The notes under the pieces were generated by a model. It had not been told where the DNA came from, searched no databases, and was given only the letters and a program-made list of their open reading frames with translations. DNA of 64,000 nucleotides, taken from NCBI GenBank assembly GCA_038501195.1, contig JBBPUQ010000004.1, positions 1,364,001 through 1,428,000 of the forward strand, in the 5' to 3' direction. Of the stretch, positions 22,695-35,050 are shown one piece after another. How positions within the stretch are numbered: position 1 is the stretch's first letter; each line of letters starts with the position of its first letter. The position numbers and the translations under genes are program-made. Source of the DNA: Nemania diffusa. Its lineage: Eukaryota > Ascomycota > Sordariomycetes > Xylariales > Xylariaceae.

Positions 22695-23387
22695 GGTTCT
22701 GGTCGGATTGTTGAAACCGTAGGCGGGTGCGTATGAAGAAGGTATATATGCGTACGGAACTAGGCCAACCCGTCTTCAGCCTCAATATACTAGGTAAATG
22801 CTACAGGCAGATAGAATGCAACAACTGAGCAATATCACGTGGTGGGTTCAAGTGGGGTGGGTGGTTCGCGGGTTGAAGCTGACATGACTCGGAATAGGTA
22901 GGTACCTATCTAGGTAGGTACATAGACAAGGTCTGACAGGTGTTTGAGCTACAGGTGGCTCGTGCTCACATGCCACCACTTGGCCGGGTCGTGGGCAATT
23001 TATTACGATATACAATGTTACAAGGTTTCGAGTCCCACAAATAATGCAATGGCCGGGACCTGGATTTGGATTGGCCTGTCTGTAGGTAGTTCAACTTAAG
23101 ACATGGAGGGAGCTCATAATAATAACGGGGCGTTTATTGATCTGGAACTAAGTTATCTGGCATCAACTATCCTCCATTGACATGATTCTGTCTCTACGTT
23201 GACCGTACCCCTTAGCAACATCACTTCTCCTGCTAGATTTCTGTACTGGGCACTATAATACCATTCCTAGCTGGCCTGGAGCGCTCAATGCCAGCTGGCA
23301 TTCTGGGTAGCCTTCTTTAAAACCCCTCTATCTCCATCTCCTTGGCCACCTTCTCCCCCCTTGCGAGTCTACTTGCATCGTAAAACC
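22695..23387. promoter_or_regulatory. Divergent promoter region of the RRM gene and SEC31
   Basis: This 693-bp interval lies between divergent start codons. It contains a dense TAGGTAGGTACCTA cluster at 22894-22921. The last 150 bases before 23388 are pyrimidine-rich, as is common in fungal leaders. Confidence 0.5.
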
Positions 23388-26300
23388 ATGGTCAGACTAC
23401 GCGAGATTGCTCGAACGGCGGCCTTCGCCTGGTCGCCTGCGGCTGCGAAACCACTCCTCGTCACGGGAACAAGAGCCGGTGCTGTTGACGCCGACTTCTC
23501 TGACGAGACCAAGCTGGAACTCTGGGACCTGGATCTTGACAACCAGGGCCAAGGCCTCGAGCTCCAGCCCATTGCGAGCCTCCCCGCCGACTCTAGGTAA
23601 CGCATCCAGCCGCCTTCATACCTTGCAAAGCATTGCTGACGGAATCATTGCTAGATTCTACGACATAGCATGGGGCCAACCCTCGGAAGATTATCCTAAG
23701 GGCATTATTGCTGGCGCCCTCGAGAACGGATCACTCGATCTCTGGGATGCTGAAAAACTGATCTCAGGCGACTCCGATGCCCTCATCTCCAGAACGACAA
23801 AACACACAGGTGCCATCAAGTCCTTGCAGTTCAACCCTCTGCGCTCCCAAATATTAGCCACAGCTGGCACTAAGGGTGAACTTTTCATCTATGATGTTAA
23901 TGACCCTTCGAGCGCTTTTCGGCTAGGCACAGCCGCTGCCAGGTCCGACGACTTAGAATGTGTAGCCTGGAACACCAAGGTTTCCCATATTCTGGCTACC
24001 GGTGGTACTGGCGGTTTCGTAACCGTCTGGGATTTGAAGACGAAGAAGGCGTCACTAACCCTCAACAATAACCGAAAGCCAGTTAGCGCCATCGCCTGGG
24101 ACCCTAACAACTCCACTAAACTACTGACTGCGACGCCTGACGATATTACACCCGTCATTCTTCTGTGGGATCTGCGTAACTCCAACGCCCCTGAAAGAAC
24201 TCTTCAAGGCCACGAACAAGGTGTGCTATCTGTTTCGTGGTGTCAGCAGGACGGCGATATTCTACTTTCGTCCGGAAAAGACAATAAGACCCTGATTTGG
24301 AACCCACAGACAGGAGAGCGCTATGGAGAATTTCCCGAGGTTACAAACTGGACTTTCTTGACGCGATTCCACCCCCATAACCCCAATCTCTCAGCCACGG
24401 CCGCATTTGATGGTAAAATTACCATCCAGACTTTCCAGAACACGAATCCGTCAGCTGTGCAGAATACTACGCAAAGCAACCTTGACGGGGAGGATTTCTT
24501 TACACAGGCCCAAACCCAGCCGCAAGGTGCTGCTTTCTCCCTAACAAAGGCACCCAGATGGCTTGAGACGCCTGTTGGTGTTTCATTCGGATTTGGTGGG
24601 AAAATTGTCATGTTTAAACAAAACCCTGTCCAAGCTGGTCAGAAGCGTTCGTCTAAAATACAAATTTCTCAATTCTCCGTAGATTCTGATATTACTTCGG
24701 CAACCGAGAAATTCGAAGAGTCGCTCAAGTCTGGAGATCTAGCGACTATCTGCGAATCACATAAGGAGGATGCGCATTCAGACGAGGAGAAAGCAGACTG
24801 GCTTGTCATAGAGACGCTTTTGTCTGATAATCCCCGGAAAGGAATTACCGATTATCTAGGCTTTAGTGAAAAGGATATTGTCAACGGCACTCCAACCAAT
24901 GACGACGACAAGAAAGAAGAGGACGAATCTAAAAAGCTCGCTCCCAATGTAAAAACTCATAAGAAGCGCATTTCCACTTTCTTTGCCGATGGTCCAGATG
25001 CTGATGAAGAAGATTTCTTGGCTAGCCTATCCGCAACCAAAGGTGCAAAAACCGACAACCCCTTTCAACTATTTGGTGAGAGTGATTCTACTGTTGAAAA
25101 ACAAATCACTAAAGCTTTAATGCTCGGCAATTTTGAAAAAGCTACAGAAATTTGCCTGGGCGAAGGTCGTATGGCCGATGCTTTTATAATCGCCAATTGT
25201 GGAGGAAAAGACTTAGTCGATAGAGTCCAATCGGCTTATTTGTCCCAAAAGACGGGCATGCCAAGCTACCTCCGTCTTCTTGGTTCTGTTATTGTCAAGA
25301 ACCTGTGGGATGTAGTGTATAATGCGGACCTGGCTGATTGGAAAGAGACTATGGTGACGCTTTGCACGTTTGCGGACCCAACCGAGTTTCCTGATCTTTG
25401 TGAAGCATTAGGCGACCGCATTTATGAGTCTGGTTCCCGCAAAGATGCCTCCTTCTGCTACTTGGTCGGCTCCAAGCTGGAAAAGGTCGTGGATATTTGG
25501 ATCACTGAGCTCGCAGAGGCTGAGAAAGCTGGTCTAGCTGAAAGCAGCGACTCTACCTTCTCCGTTCACGCTAGAGCCTTACAACATTTCATCGAAAAGG
25601 TTACGGTGTTCCGCCACGTTGCGAAATTCCAAGACAATGAGGCTGATCTCACGTCTGGCTGGAAGCTGGCCCTATTGTATGACAAATACGTCGAATATGC
25701 TGACATCGTCGCGGCCCATGGTCAGCTAGATGTGGCTCAAAAGTATCTTAACCTTCTGCCTACAAAATACCCTGCTGCTGATATGGCTCGAGCGCGAGTT
25801 CAGCTAGCTACCAAGAAAGCTCCCGCACAACCCACATCACGACAGCCAGCTCAACACACAGGGGCATCCGCACGCGTAGCGCCTCGAGCACAGCCGCCAG
25901 CTGTAGGAGGATACCAGCCTCTTCAGTCAACACCTGCAAACTTAAGCAACCCCTACGGCCCTCCAGCTCCTCAGGCTCCTGCTGCTAACCCTTACGCACC
26001 GCCCGCCGGCGCAACCCCTGTTCCTCATGTGGCCAATCCATACGCTCCTGCCGGTGCCAATCCTTATGCCCCCCAGGGCTACCAGGCACCTCTTGTCCAA
26101 CCCCCACAGATCCCTCCACCATCCTCGGGATTTGGTGCTCCTCCACCCCCGTCATTTGGGCCCCCTCGATCTTCAACTCCGTCATCAAGGCCTCCCCCGC
26201 CCAGAAATGCAGATGTGGGCAATTGGAATGATGTACCTGTAGTGACAAGACCTCCTCCACGAAGGCATACGCCGAGCGTACAACCTATATCGTCGCCCTT

Positions 26301-27302
26301 CCCGAACCAAGCCAATCAACCACCGCCACCTCCACAGAGCCCATATGGCGGCCACCGAGGTACAGCAACACCGCCTCCACCTCCCAAGGGTCCCCCAACC
26401 GCCCGTGTAATCTCCCCCTTGGGTGGCCCCCCACAAGCTGGTCAATCCTTACCGTCCCCACGTCCTGGATCTTCGGCCTCTACTGCTTATGCACCACCGG
26501 CAGCTATACCAACTCCAAGCGGTGGATCCGGATTGCCGCTTCCTCCTACATCGGGACACTTCGTTCCGAGAACCGCCTCTCCATATAACCCACCCCCGGC
26601 GGCAGGACCACCTTCAAACCGGTACGCTCCAGCTCCTACACCCCACCAGCCTAGCCAGCTGCCTCCGCACCCTGGAATGGCACCTCCCCCACCTGGTGTA
26701 AGCCGTGCGCCGCCTCCGCCTAACCCTTACGCGCCTCCACCGCAATCTACACCGTCTCAAAGTCAGTACGCACCCTCCCCTTACGGAGCGCCTCCGCCTC
26801 AACAAGGATCACTACCACCACCCAGCGGAGGTCCGCCAATGTCAGCAGGACCCCCTGCGCCTCCACCAGCGCAGGTTGCGCCTCCGCCTCGGCCCAGACA
26901 CGCAGCAGGTGATCGCTCTCACATCCCGGGTAATGCGCAACAATTAGTCGACGTCTTGAGCCGCGACATGCAGCGAGTTGCATCAAAGGCTCCAGCCTCG
27001 TTTGCGCCGCAAGTGAAAGATACGCAGAAGCGATTAGGGTTGCTCTTCGACCATCTAAACAACGGAGAACTAGTGAAACCGGATACTGTGGAACAATTGA
27101 CGAAGTTGGCCTTGGCGCTCGAGAACAAGGACTACCCCGAAGCCCAAAGGCTTCAGGTTGAAGTCCAGCGAGATAAGACAGACGAGTGCGGCAACTGGAT
27201 GGTGAGTTCAAATATCCCCCTCTACACACACACGGACTCTTTACTAACTCATCATAGGTTGGAGTTAAGCGATTGGTGCAGATGAGCAAAGTGACCAACT
27301 AA
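23388..27302 (+). CDS. sec31: COPII coat subunit Sec31
   Basis: Outer COPII coat protein that pairs with Sec13 to build the cage on vesicles leaving the ER. Exons 23388-23596, 23655-27201 and 27258-27302 give 1266 residues, the usual length. Introns of 58 and 56 nt are GT-AG and frame-consistent. Residues about 1-340 are a WD40 propeller (for example [27 protein letters not shown]). An alpha-helical ACE1-type region spans about 390-780. A long Pro-rich region (about 800-1150) contains many PPP runs and NPYAPP-type repeats and would bind Sec23. The C-terminal 100 residues form the conserved helical domain starting [16 protein letters not shown]. The last coding exon is only 45 nt. Confidence 0.95.
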
Positions 27303-28283
27303 AAATCACTATGCTGCTGTTGTGCTGTATTCAATTACCGTATCATTCGAAAGGTGTTATCTAGTTGTGTAGGAGCGAAGGGCACGACAACCAACCCCCG
27401 TATTTTAGAAAAATAAAATGAAAGGAATCTTCAAAATACGCAATCATTAATGTGACTTCACGATCCCCGGGGCTTAAGCCACCGACTCTTTAACGACCAG
27501 TATCGAAACATTTGGTGTTATTTGTTGACAAAGACCTTCAAAAACACGATCTAAGATGTTCTATCTGTCAAACTAGCAACAATATGGAAGGCCTAGAATC
27601 CATGTTATTAGAAGTAGGTTGTTAAAAGTAGATAGCATCAGCTTAGCATAGTTCCCGTTTTCAGCTTCCGCGTGTCAGGACATTTTCTGCAAGGCGCCGG
27701 AAATTGCGGGGATTAGCCACGGACTTATCTATCTAGGCTACAGACAGGGTACGTAGTCTATATTACCGACAAAAACCGGACATCTAGACTCCTGTATACT
27801 CGATTTTGTCATCTCATAGCCTCACTCACTCACATCAACTAGTGAGCTAGTCGATTACCTCGCCCGTTTAACTTAGATGGGATAGCCCCTAGATAGGCAC
27901 CTCGTAAAGAGTGGGTTGATTGCGTATTGCGACAAGGGTAAACAGAAGCTATACAATGAAGTTAAGGATAAGATGGTGTACCGGATACCGGCCGGCGGAC
28001 GACAGTAAATGCTACAGCGCAGTTAGCCAATTCCCGTCCGACCTGCAGGTTATGGGAATAGCGTGTAATGGGATACGAGAGCTCACGCTACAAACATGAG
28101 CTCACGATCTAGGGCTCAGAGTATTATATAAAGAGGTCGCCTTCTTAGGCAATGTCGGTCATGTTGAGCTACAGGAACAAGCTAGAAGCAAATAAGTCTA
28201 TCAGTCAACTACCGTATCTGTTTGATGAGACAGGAAGACCTACAATATATTTCCTCGACATATTTAGACCAACACTGTCAAAG
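27303..28283. other. Intergenic region and promoter of the SDR gene
   Basis: Contains the 3' flank of SEC31 and the promoter of the dehydrogenase gene. An ATG at 28152 is in frame with the dehydrogenase start, but it lies only 19 nt past a TATA box and would add 44 residues unlike any SDR. No separate gene was seen. Confidence 0.55.
28125..28133 (+). promoter_or_regulatory. TATA box upstream of the SDR gene
   Basis: TATATAAAG on the plus strand lies 151 nt upstream of the chosen ATG at 28284. The spacing supports transcription starting near 28155-28170, and therefore translation from 28284 rather than 28152. Confidence 0.5.
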
Positions 28284-29449
28284 ATGGAGAACAACGCTCT
28301 CTACAAGCTTCCAGCTGATGCAGTCTGGTTCAGTGAGTCTACTGCCCTTGCGTCTCTCTCTTCCTTTCCTTGACTTATATATACCATACCCTTATCCGAG
28401 TTGAGGTCTAAGTTCTTGGACCAATATAAACCACTATTCGCACACAAGGCTTACGCGTACTCTTAAAGTCACTGGCTGCTCATCTGGCATTGGCGCAGCT
28501 CTCGCCAAGCGATTAGCCACTCAGACAGGGAACCGCGTCGTTGCAACTGCCCGGCAAGTCTCTGCGCTTTCGTACCTCGCGGACGATGCACAGAATGTTC
28601 TAAAGCTCGCGCTCGATGTCACATCGACCGAGGCCATTGATGCCGCATTTAAGAAAGCGTTGGAACGCTTCGGGCGTGTCGATGTTGTTGTAAACAACGC
28701 CGGGTATACAGTCATGGGCGATACGGAAGCGTCAACCGGGCAGGAAGCACGAGAACTTTTTGATACGAACTGTAAGTTGCCATCTCTGCTATCAACCCCA
28801 AGCCCCAGTCCTTCGCGAGATATCAATTGGACCAAAAATCCACTAACCATAGCCGGATAACGCAGTCTGGGGCTCCGTCGAGGTGACTAAACGCGCACTA
28901 GGCGCGATGCGCGACGCGAACCCGAAGACGGGGCAGCAAGGCGGCGTGATCCTATTCGTGAGCTCGATGGGCGGGTTCGTGACGACGCCGGGGAGCGCGT
29001 ACTACCACGCGTCCAAGTTCGCGATGGAGGGGTTCGCGGAGAGCGTGGCCAAGGAGCTAGACCCGCGGTGGAACATCCACCTCTCGATCCTCGAGCCCGG
29101 CGGCACCACGACCGAGTACCTCGGGCGCAGCTTCAAGACCATGGCCACGCGCCACCCGGCCTACGACCGCCCCGGCATGCCCACGAGCAGCATGCTCGGC
29201 CTGCTCGGGAACGCCGAGCTGCTCAAGAGCTTCAGCTCCGCCGACGACATCGCGCGCGGCATGTGGGAGCTGCTCACGCGCGGGGAGAAGATCCCCATCC
29301 GCGTCCCGCTTGGCAAGGATGCTGTTGATGTCGTGATCCTGGAGGCGGAGAGCGTGAGGAAGGAAATGGTGGAGTTGAGGGAGTTTAGCAGTTCGTTTGG
29401 GGGCGCGATGGGGGATGATCAGAAGGCGGCTTTGAGCGAGCACTTGTAG
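28284..29449 (+). CDS. Classical short-chain dehydrogenase/reductase
   Basis: Three exons, 28284-28332, 28469-28771 and 28866-29449, give 311 residues; introns of 136 and 94 nt have GTGAGT and GTAAGT donors. The Rossmann cofactor motif TGCSSGIG is created across the first splice junction (VWF-ITGCSSGIG). NNAGY follows near residue 90. The catalytic Ser and Y-x3-K lie in exon 3 (VSSMGGFV and YYHASK). The spacing is that of a classical SDR using NAD(P)H. Substrate cannot be read from sequence; similar fungal proteins are only called oxidoreductases. Exon 3 is strikingly richer in G+C than exons 1 and 2. An in-frame ATG at 28152 is a less likely start. Confidence 0.88.
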
Positions 29450-32400
29450 GATCTCCAAGCTCAGCTAACTCGGGGCTGGTAAGCCTGGAGCTCGGCGCGC
29501 TGCCTTCTTGAAGCGGTATCGCTTTTGTGTGGTATATGTATTATTAGCCATCGTATTATTCTCTCCAATCTCAGTTTCAATCAATCACAATACAAATGAA
29601 CGTCGTAGCGTGTGTTTAATGACTTACACGTAGAAGCAGCAGCAGCTGCCAATCCTTTTGAGGTACCTAGGAGGTGGTATATAATTAGACCAATAGCGAA
29701 TTAGGGACAGGGCGAGTGGGGTCGGAATGGCTCCGCTTTAGACTACCTGCCTGCTTCACCTTACAGACCAACATCCTCATTTCCCACCCAGGAAAGACCA
29801 TGTCAAGAAAATAAGAGGATGGAATAAAAATAAACATTAGAATTGGAATTTGAATGTGCATATGCATGTCAGCTAGGTTGTGTGCTTAATATATTGTGAA
29901 GATCAGAGTAACTAAAAGCCAGAGTTAGGATTGACTAGGTACCTAGGTACTTGCATTTGCCCTTACTTAGAGACTGCCAAACTTCAAAAGTAAACACATG
30001 GGTTGTATTGGCAGTAGGATTACTCGATGTAAGGAGCCTCTTCGTGATGATATAGAGTTTGTTGAAAATAGGATTACGTAGCTCTACTCTCTACGACTCG
30101 CCATTGTAAACACTATCCAATTATCACTGCACACAGAATGGAATAAAGATTCCGTAACTGTTTCGAGAGTTGAGTATACTGCGTGTAAAAAGTATCAATA
30201 TAATTAAAAAAAAGTACTAAATGGAATTGGACGAGACGATGGCATTTGTGCTGAAGAAGTAGACATCTCTGACTGTTTGGTCCTCTAAAGGTGAAAGGGT
30301 TCGATCCCTAGGCGTTAGGACCAAAATATTGGCATCACATTAGTGGTGACCTCTTACGATAAATTATTTCCAGTGTGTAGAAAAATATGGTAGATAAACT
30401 TAGAGGGAGGAGGGTGAGGGAGTGAGACACTGCAGTAGAGAGATCTTGGTTTTTGTGAATAGCCTCAAAATTTTATGTTTATTGAATGGTACTATGGAGG
30501 GAGGAGTACGCCGTGATTGTGTTGGGTAGGCCTAATTTGTGTACTTGGAATAGTTACAATACAGAATAATGAGGTAGATCGCAGATGAAGTACATCCCAA
30601 GGCAAAAACAGCATACAAGGTACGAGTTGGGAACTTGGACAATTACGTACCTACCTGACGAGGCAGAGTCGCCGGTTAAACTGTGGCTATTGCCATAAGT
30701 GACGACGACTGGGCCTTATAACTTATGATAACGCGAGGTGTTTTCAATAAGCCGACCCCGCAACATAGGACGTATCCCTGGGTGACTCGATGGCTATGAA
30801 CAAGCTTCAAGGTGTTTTCCGAATTGGAGCGGGAATTGCCGGCGCCCGTACTTGACAACTAGAACTCGCCGAACGTGGAGCTTTTCGTAAGACTTGGAAT
30901 TCAATTCCCGGTCTAGCTTTTTTTATTTTTTTATCTTTGTTTTTTTTTAATCAGTTACCAACAACCACTCTTCTGTCTGCATAGATATTTAGATATTCTC
31001 CTCCTCTTTATGTCAGTAACCTCCTCATGGCCTTTTTCTATTTTTCCCTTTTTTTTCTTGTTGTATTATCACTCCTTTCTCCTATATTGTGTTGGTGTGA
31101 GTTGGCTGCGCACTCATCTAGCATCAAGACCAACATTTGAACCTGAGGCGGTACCTAGGTACATGTAACTAACACCACATCAACCTCTTTCTCTTCTACT
31201 TGCTAGCCTATAATTGAAAGGGGTAGATTGAGGTTATATGTATTTATCGTTAGATAAATTTCAATCATCTTTTAATTATGTTTTGTATAAATTGAACTAT
31301 ACCCTGGGGGCGACTAGCATTAAAACTCCACCAATTGTAGCAAGAAATAATGGGATATAAACCTGACCATCTTATTTTCAAAGCAACTATCGAATAGCAA
31401 TATGAGAGGCTTCTTCAAATACATCTTAGACGTACGCAGGTCTCACCGGTTTTACCGTTAAAAAAATATTGGGTTCGCATAGAGAATAGGTGATAATTAA
31501 ACAGTCCGTAAACGTCCTAAGATCTATCTATCCTCCTATCTATCAGGCAAAATACAATTATCAATTCTAGCATCCTAGTCATGATATAAAGGGCTGGTAC
31601 CCCCTTTCCATTGCCATCGGATTAGGAACTGGTTTAGGACAAAAAGAATTACCCGCTGCATATGCAAAGGTAGCTAGATACCCGAGAAACTTTATAATAA
31701 ACAGTGACATATAATTGGCAGGTATCGAATTTAAGCTTGCATCTGATCGTCTAACATCTTCAAAATGGAATCTCAAAGTATCAGGTGGTTTGACTTTAGA
31801 GGAAGGACAGGTCACTAATAGGTCGTAGTAAAATAGGGGTTTAGGTTCAATATAGGGTTAGACAGGAGAACTCAAAAGTTAATGATACACATTATTTCAC
31901 TCACTGTTGTCCATAGCCTCCATTTTCCCGGGGGTATCCTGGCTACTTAATAGTTGTGATGAATGCCTGTTAGATTTTGCGCTAGAGACTGTTTACTGTA
32001 GGATTTTCCTCATTTATGAGAAATACTAAGAAGATGTTGGAGCGCATATCACAAGGATATTTTCCCTTACGGGTAACTGAAAGGTAGCTTGGCAAACTAG
32101 CTTTTAGAATGTGCGAGAAAAAGTAGGAAATGCTGACTGTCGGCGGATTGTCAGGGGTTTTTGGCCTGGAGTGAGTAGGAGGTCTGTAAGTAGCTAAGAA
32201 GAAGGTTGTAGTATAGGGCTCAATGGAAAGATTAATTGATTCCTGGCTCCCTAGGCCCTAAGAGGGCCAGAGGTCTTATATATAGCCAAAACTATAGATT
32301 TAACTACTCCTCTAAGGCCTAGTCACTTTATCACCAAACGCGGATAATTATGAAAAATAATGGTCGTTCAATCTGGTTTAGTAAGAGGTAAGAGTTAAAT

Positions 32401-32967
32401 ACCTGAGGCACTGGAGGATACGATGACATTTGGATAGTCTTTATAGAGAGGTAATATTATAATTCTATTAGGCGTAAATGCATAGTTGAGTCGGTGAGAT
32501 TTAAACCATCATTTCGGCGACAAGACGTCGCTATAGGACATTAACTTCGACTCTCCTCCTTGTTCTTATGTTATGGGGGTCGTGGGTATCTCTGTAGGGT
32601 TTCTCGGTGTGCATCGTTTTTAAGTTGTCTTCCTCCCATTGCGGTGTAGGCTCACTAATCGTGCTAGCCTCTGATAGATAGCATGTTATCGGCCCATGCA
32701 CTCACTTCCTGCCTTCGTAGTTATTCTTAGTCTCGAATTGGGACATCATAATGAGAATGAAGTCTCCCGTCTCAAGCTACACAATCGCGTAATAGGAGGC
32801 TTGCTTATAGCCTCACCAATGACGATTGGCTCTGAGGGAAATGACTGTGCAGTTGGAGGCCCGTGGGCCTCACGGCATCCTATCGGCTTAGCCCTGGTTG
32901 TCTAACTTGAACTACAACGTTTAATGTTATAGCAGCCTATAGCTGTGTTCGGCGCCCCTAGAAGCTT
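29450..32967. other. Long gene-free AT-rich region
   Basis: I find no convincing coding region in these 3.5 kb: open frames are short and there is no family resemblance. Notable contents are T-rich tracts at 30915-30955 and 31036-31063, TACCTAGGTAC words at 29940-29950 and 31152-31162, and a tRNA-like stem-loop at 30276-30325. Confidence 0.55.
30276..30325 (+). other. Stem-loop with a tRNA T-arm-like loop
   Basis: TTTGGTCCT at 30276-30284 is perfectly complementary to AGGACCAAA at 30317-30325. Inside is a second stem AGGG/CCCT around TTCGAT, giving the tRNA-like word GGGTTCGATCCC. The D-arm and anticodon arm are missing, so this is at best a deleted tRNA relic. Confidence 0.3.
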
Positions 32968-33819
32968 TCACTTAGCATCGTCCTCCTCGTCCTCATCTGA
33001 AGAACTCATGAATTCATCATCTTCATCGAAACCAGCAAAAGCACGCGTTGGAGGCTTTTTCGTTGATGGTTTTGTTGTCGGCGATTTCGATGTCCTCGAT
33101 TCCTCGGCTACATCTTCCTCTCCACTCGTAGATTCATCGTCAACGTCTTCAGCTGAGGTCGAGCCATGAGATGTGCTGAGGAGGTTGTCCTTGTAGTTTC
33201 CTGCTTTCACTGCGGCGAGAACGGCCTCTCGCGTGCGTTCACCTGCCTCTTCCTTATCTTCCACCCATTTACCACTAATACGGCCCTTAGTGTTGTTTTT
33301 CAGCTCGTGCTCTTTTTCTTCTGCCGCAGCGACAATTTGCTGCCATCGTGCACGCCGCGCCTCCTTCTCCTTCTGTTCCATCTCCGGTTTGATGGCCAGA
33401 TATTCGGCAAGCGCCTTGGCTTCGTTGACAGTCCTTAGTCGTCGTCCATCGAGGTTTCTACTGGAGCCATTCTCATCGCCCTGATTCCGCTTTTTCTTCG
33501 ATGACATGCGACCTCCGGCAGCTCGGAGCTGTGACCCAAAACCACCCTTGCCACCGCACAAGGGGAGGGATAATCGCAAAGAAATAAAGTCATCGTTGAT
33601 ATCGCAAAAATCAGAGAGATGCTGTGTCAAGCCAAGAGTGATTTGCTTGTTTGAGATAGTTGTTATGATGAACCTCGCGTCGGTTTGCGGCAGCCTCTTG
33701 GTGATGGAGTCGCGTAGATCTGAGGTCGTCGATGTTGCTGGGAGTGGAAAGGACAACGTTGAAGGTAGACCCAATCCTGGGAATGTTGTCACGAGGACAT
33801 TGAGATTTCTTGTAGCCAT
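32968..33819 (-). CDS. sde2: Sde2, ubiquitin-fold splicing/genome-stability factor
   Basis: Single exon, 283 residues. The N-terminal ~88 residues are a ubiquitin-like fold ending in the invariant processing site GG-KGG (residues 89-93), followed by the universal [16 protein letters not shown] block. In fission yeast a deubiquitinase cuts after GG and the Lys-starting fragment enters the spliceosome; in animals it acts in replication-stress control. The middle part is a charged helix ([15 protein letters not shown]), and the tail is acidic with Ser/Thr/Pro-rich spacers and two acidic clusters near the end. All expected landmarks are present. It is head to head with ribosomal protein gene eS10 over 495 bp. 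Confidence 0.95.
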   Translation of the reverse strand: MATRNLNVLVTTFPGLGLPSTLSFPLPATSTTSDLRDSITKRLPQTDARFIITTISNKQITLGLTQHLSDFCDINDDFISLRLSLPLCGGKGGFGSQLRAAGGRMSSKKKRNQGDENGSSRNLDGRRLRTVNEAKALAEYLAIKPEMEQKEKEARRARWQQIVAAAEEKEHELKNNTKGRISGKWVEDKEEAGERTREAVLAAVKAGNYKDNLLSTSHGSTSAEDVDDESTSGEEDVAEESRTSKSPTTKPSTKKPPTRAFAGFDEDDEFMSSSDEDEEDDAK

Positions 33820-34314
33820 AGTGTCGTAGTATTTTATTAGTCTTTTTGATGTGGTAGGGTAGGTGGTCTTGCGTAGTTGTCAGAGTGGCTCGTTGTATGT
33901 AATGAATGAGGTTGAAGGAATGCGATGGCGGGAACAGAATCGACTAAGATGTTTAGTAAAGGTATGGGGACTGTAAATAGAGTGGATAAGTACATAGGTA
34001 CATATATACCTACCTAGTTACCTGGGTAATATATTTCTCTTATCTTATCGACGGAAATAGTCTTATCGCTTATCGCGGAACTGGGGCTCTACTCACTAGC
34101 CACAGCTAGCATATTAACCCCACTCCGTCCACCATACTTCCGTTATCAAGCCACTCGCGTAGGGTTTTTGCACACACCAAAAAATTGACGGGATCAACTC
34201 ATTCCTTGCAATCCCCGATCTCGAGAGAGTGCCAGCGCCAGCCAAATTCTTAATACACCACGCCCACCATTCCACATCTCTCAACATCTTGTCGCCAAAC
34301 AACGAACCGCCAAG
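33820..34314. promoter_or_regulatory. Divergent promoter region of sde2 and rps10
   Basis: This 495-bp interval lies between divergent start codons. It contains an ACATAGGTACATATATACC stretch followed by CTACCTAG (33992-34017), another copy of the window-wide TAGGTA motif family. Confidence 0.5.
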
Positions 34315-35050
34315 ATGCTGATTCCGAAGGCTGACCGCAAGAAGATCCACGAGGTTAGAACAATCCACATCCATCCAATTTGCCAAATTACCAAATTACC
34401 GTGGCCGTCCGGTGAACAAAATTGGCCGAGCACTGGCCCCGCGAAGCTGTCATGAATATCAACGAAATTGTTTCGGTCGCGAACTAGCTAACATTGTCTG
34501 CCTTTGTCGTAGTACCTCTTCCGCGAGGGCGTGATGGTCGCGAAGAAGGACTACAACCTTCCCAAGCACCCCGATATCGACACCAAGAACCTCTACGTCG
34601 TCAAGGCCGCCCAGTCCCTTACCTCGCGCGGCTATGTCAAGACCCAGTTCTCCTGGCAATACTACTACTACACCCTGACCCCCGAGGGTCTCGACTACCT
34701 CCGCGAGTGGCTGCACCTCCCTGCCGAGATCGTCCCGGCTACACACATCAAGCAGCAGCGATCGCACGCTCCTCCCCGTGGCATGATGGGTGGCGAGGGT
34801 GAGCGTGAGCGCAGACCGTTCGGCCGTGGCCGTGGTGGTGACCGTGGTGACCGTGGCGACCGAGGTGACCGTGAGGGTGGATACCGACGACGGGATGCTG
34901 GTGAGGGCAAGGAGGGTGGTGCTCCTGGTGAATTCAACCCTCAATTGTGAGTTCCGCCTCCGGGTTTATCTTGAGTCTCGGATGAACATACTGACAATTG
35001 TCGCTAGCCGTGGTGGAGCTGGTCGTGGCCGTGGAGCTCCCCCTTCGTAA
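34315..35050 (+). CDS. rps10: 40S ribosomal protein eS10
   Basis: Three exons, 34315-34353, 34513-34946 and 35008-35050, give 171 residues. Introns of 159 and 61 nt have GTTAGA and GTGAGT donors; a first intron right after codon 13 is typical of ribosomal protein genes. The first 100 residues are the winged-helix eS10 domain: [19 protein letters not shown], then [23 protein letters not shown] and LREWLHLP. The tail is a Gly/Arg/Asp-rich RGG-type region ending RGRGAPPS. It is a component of the small cytosolic subunit near the mRNA entry/A-site side. Confidence is high; only the choice of exon 3 acceptor rests on frame logic. Confidence 0.95.

Noticed and set aside
28152..28283. In-frame 44-residue N-terminal extension of the SDR
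   Set aside because: It begins only 19 nt past a TATA box and the extension is unlike SDR N-termini.
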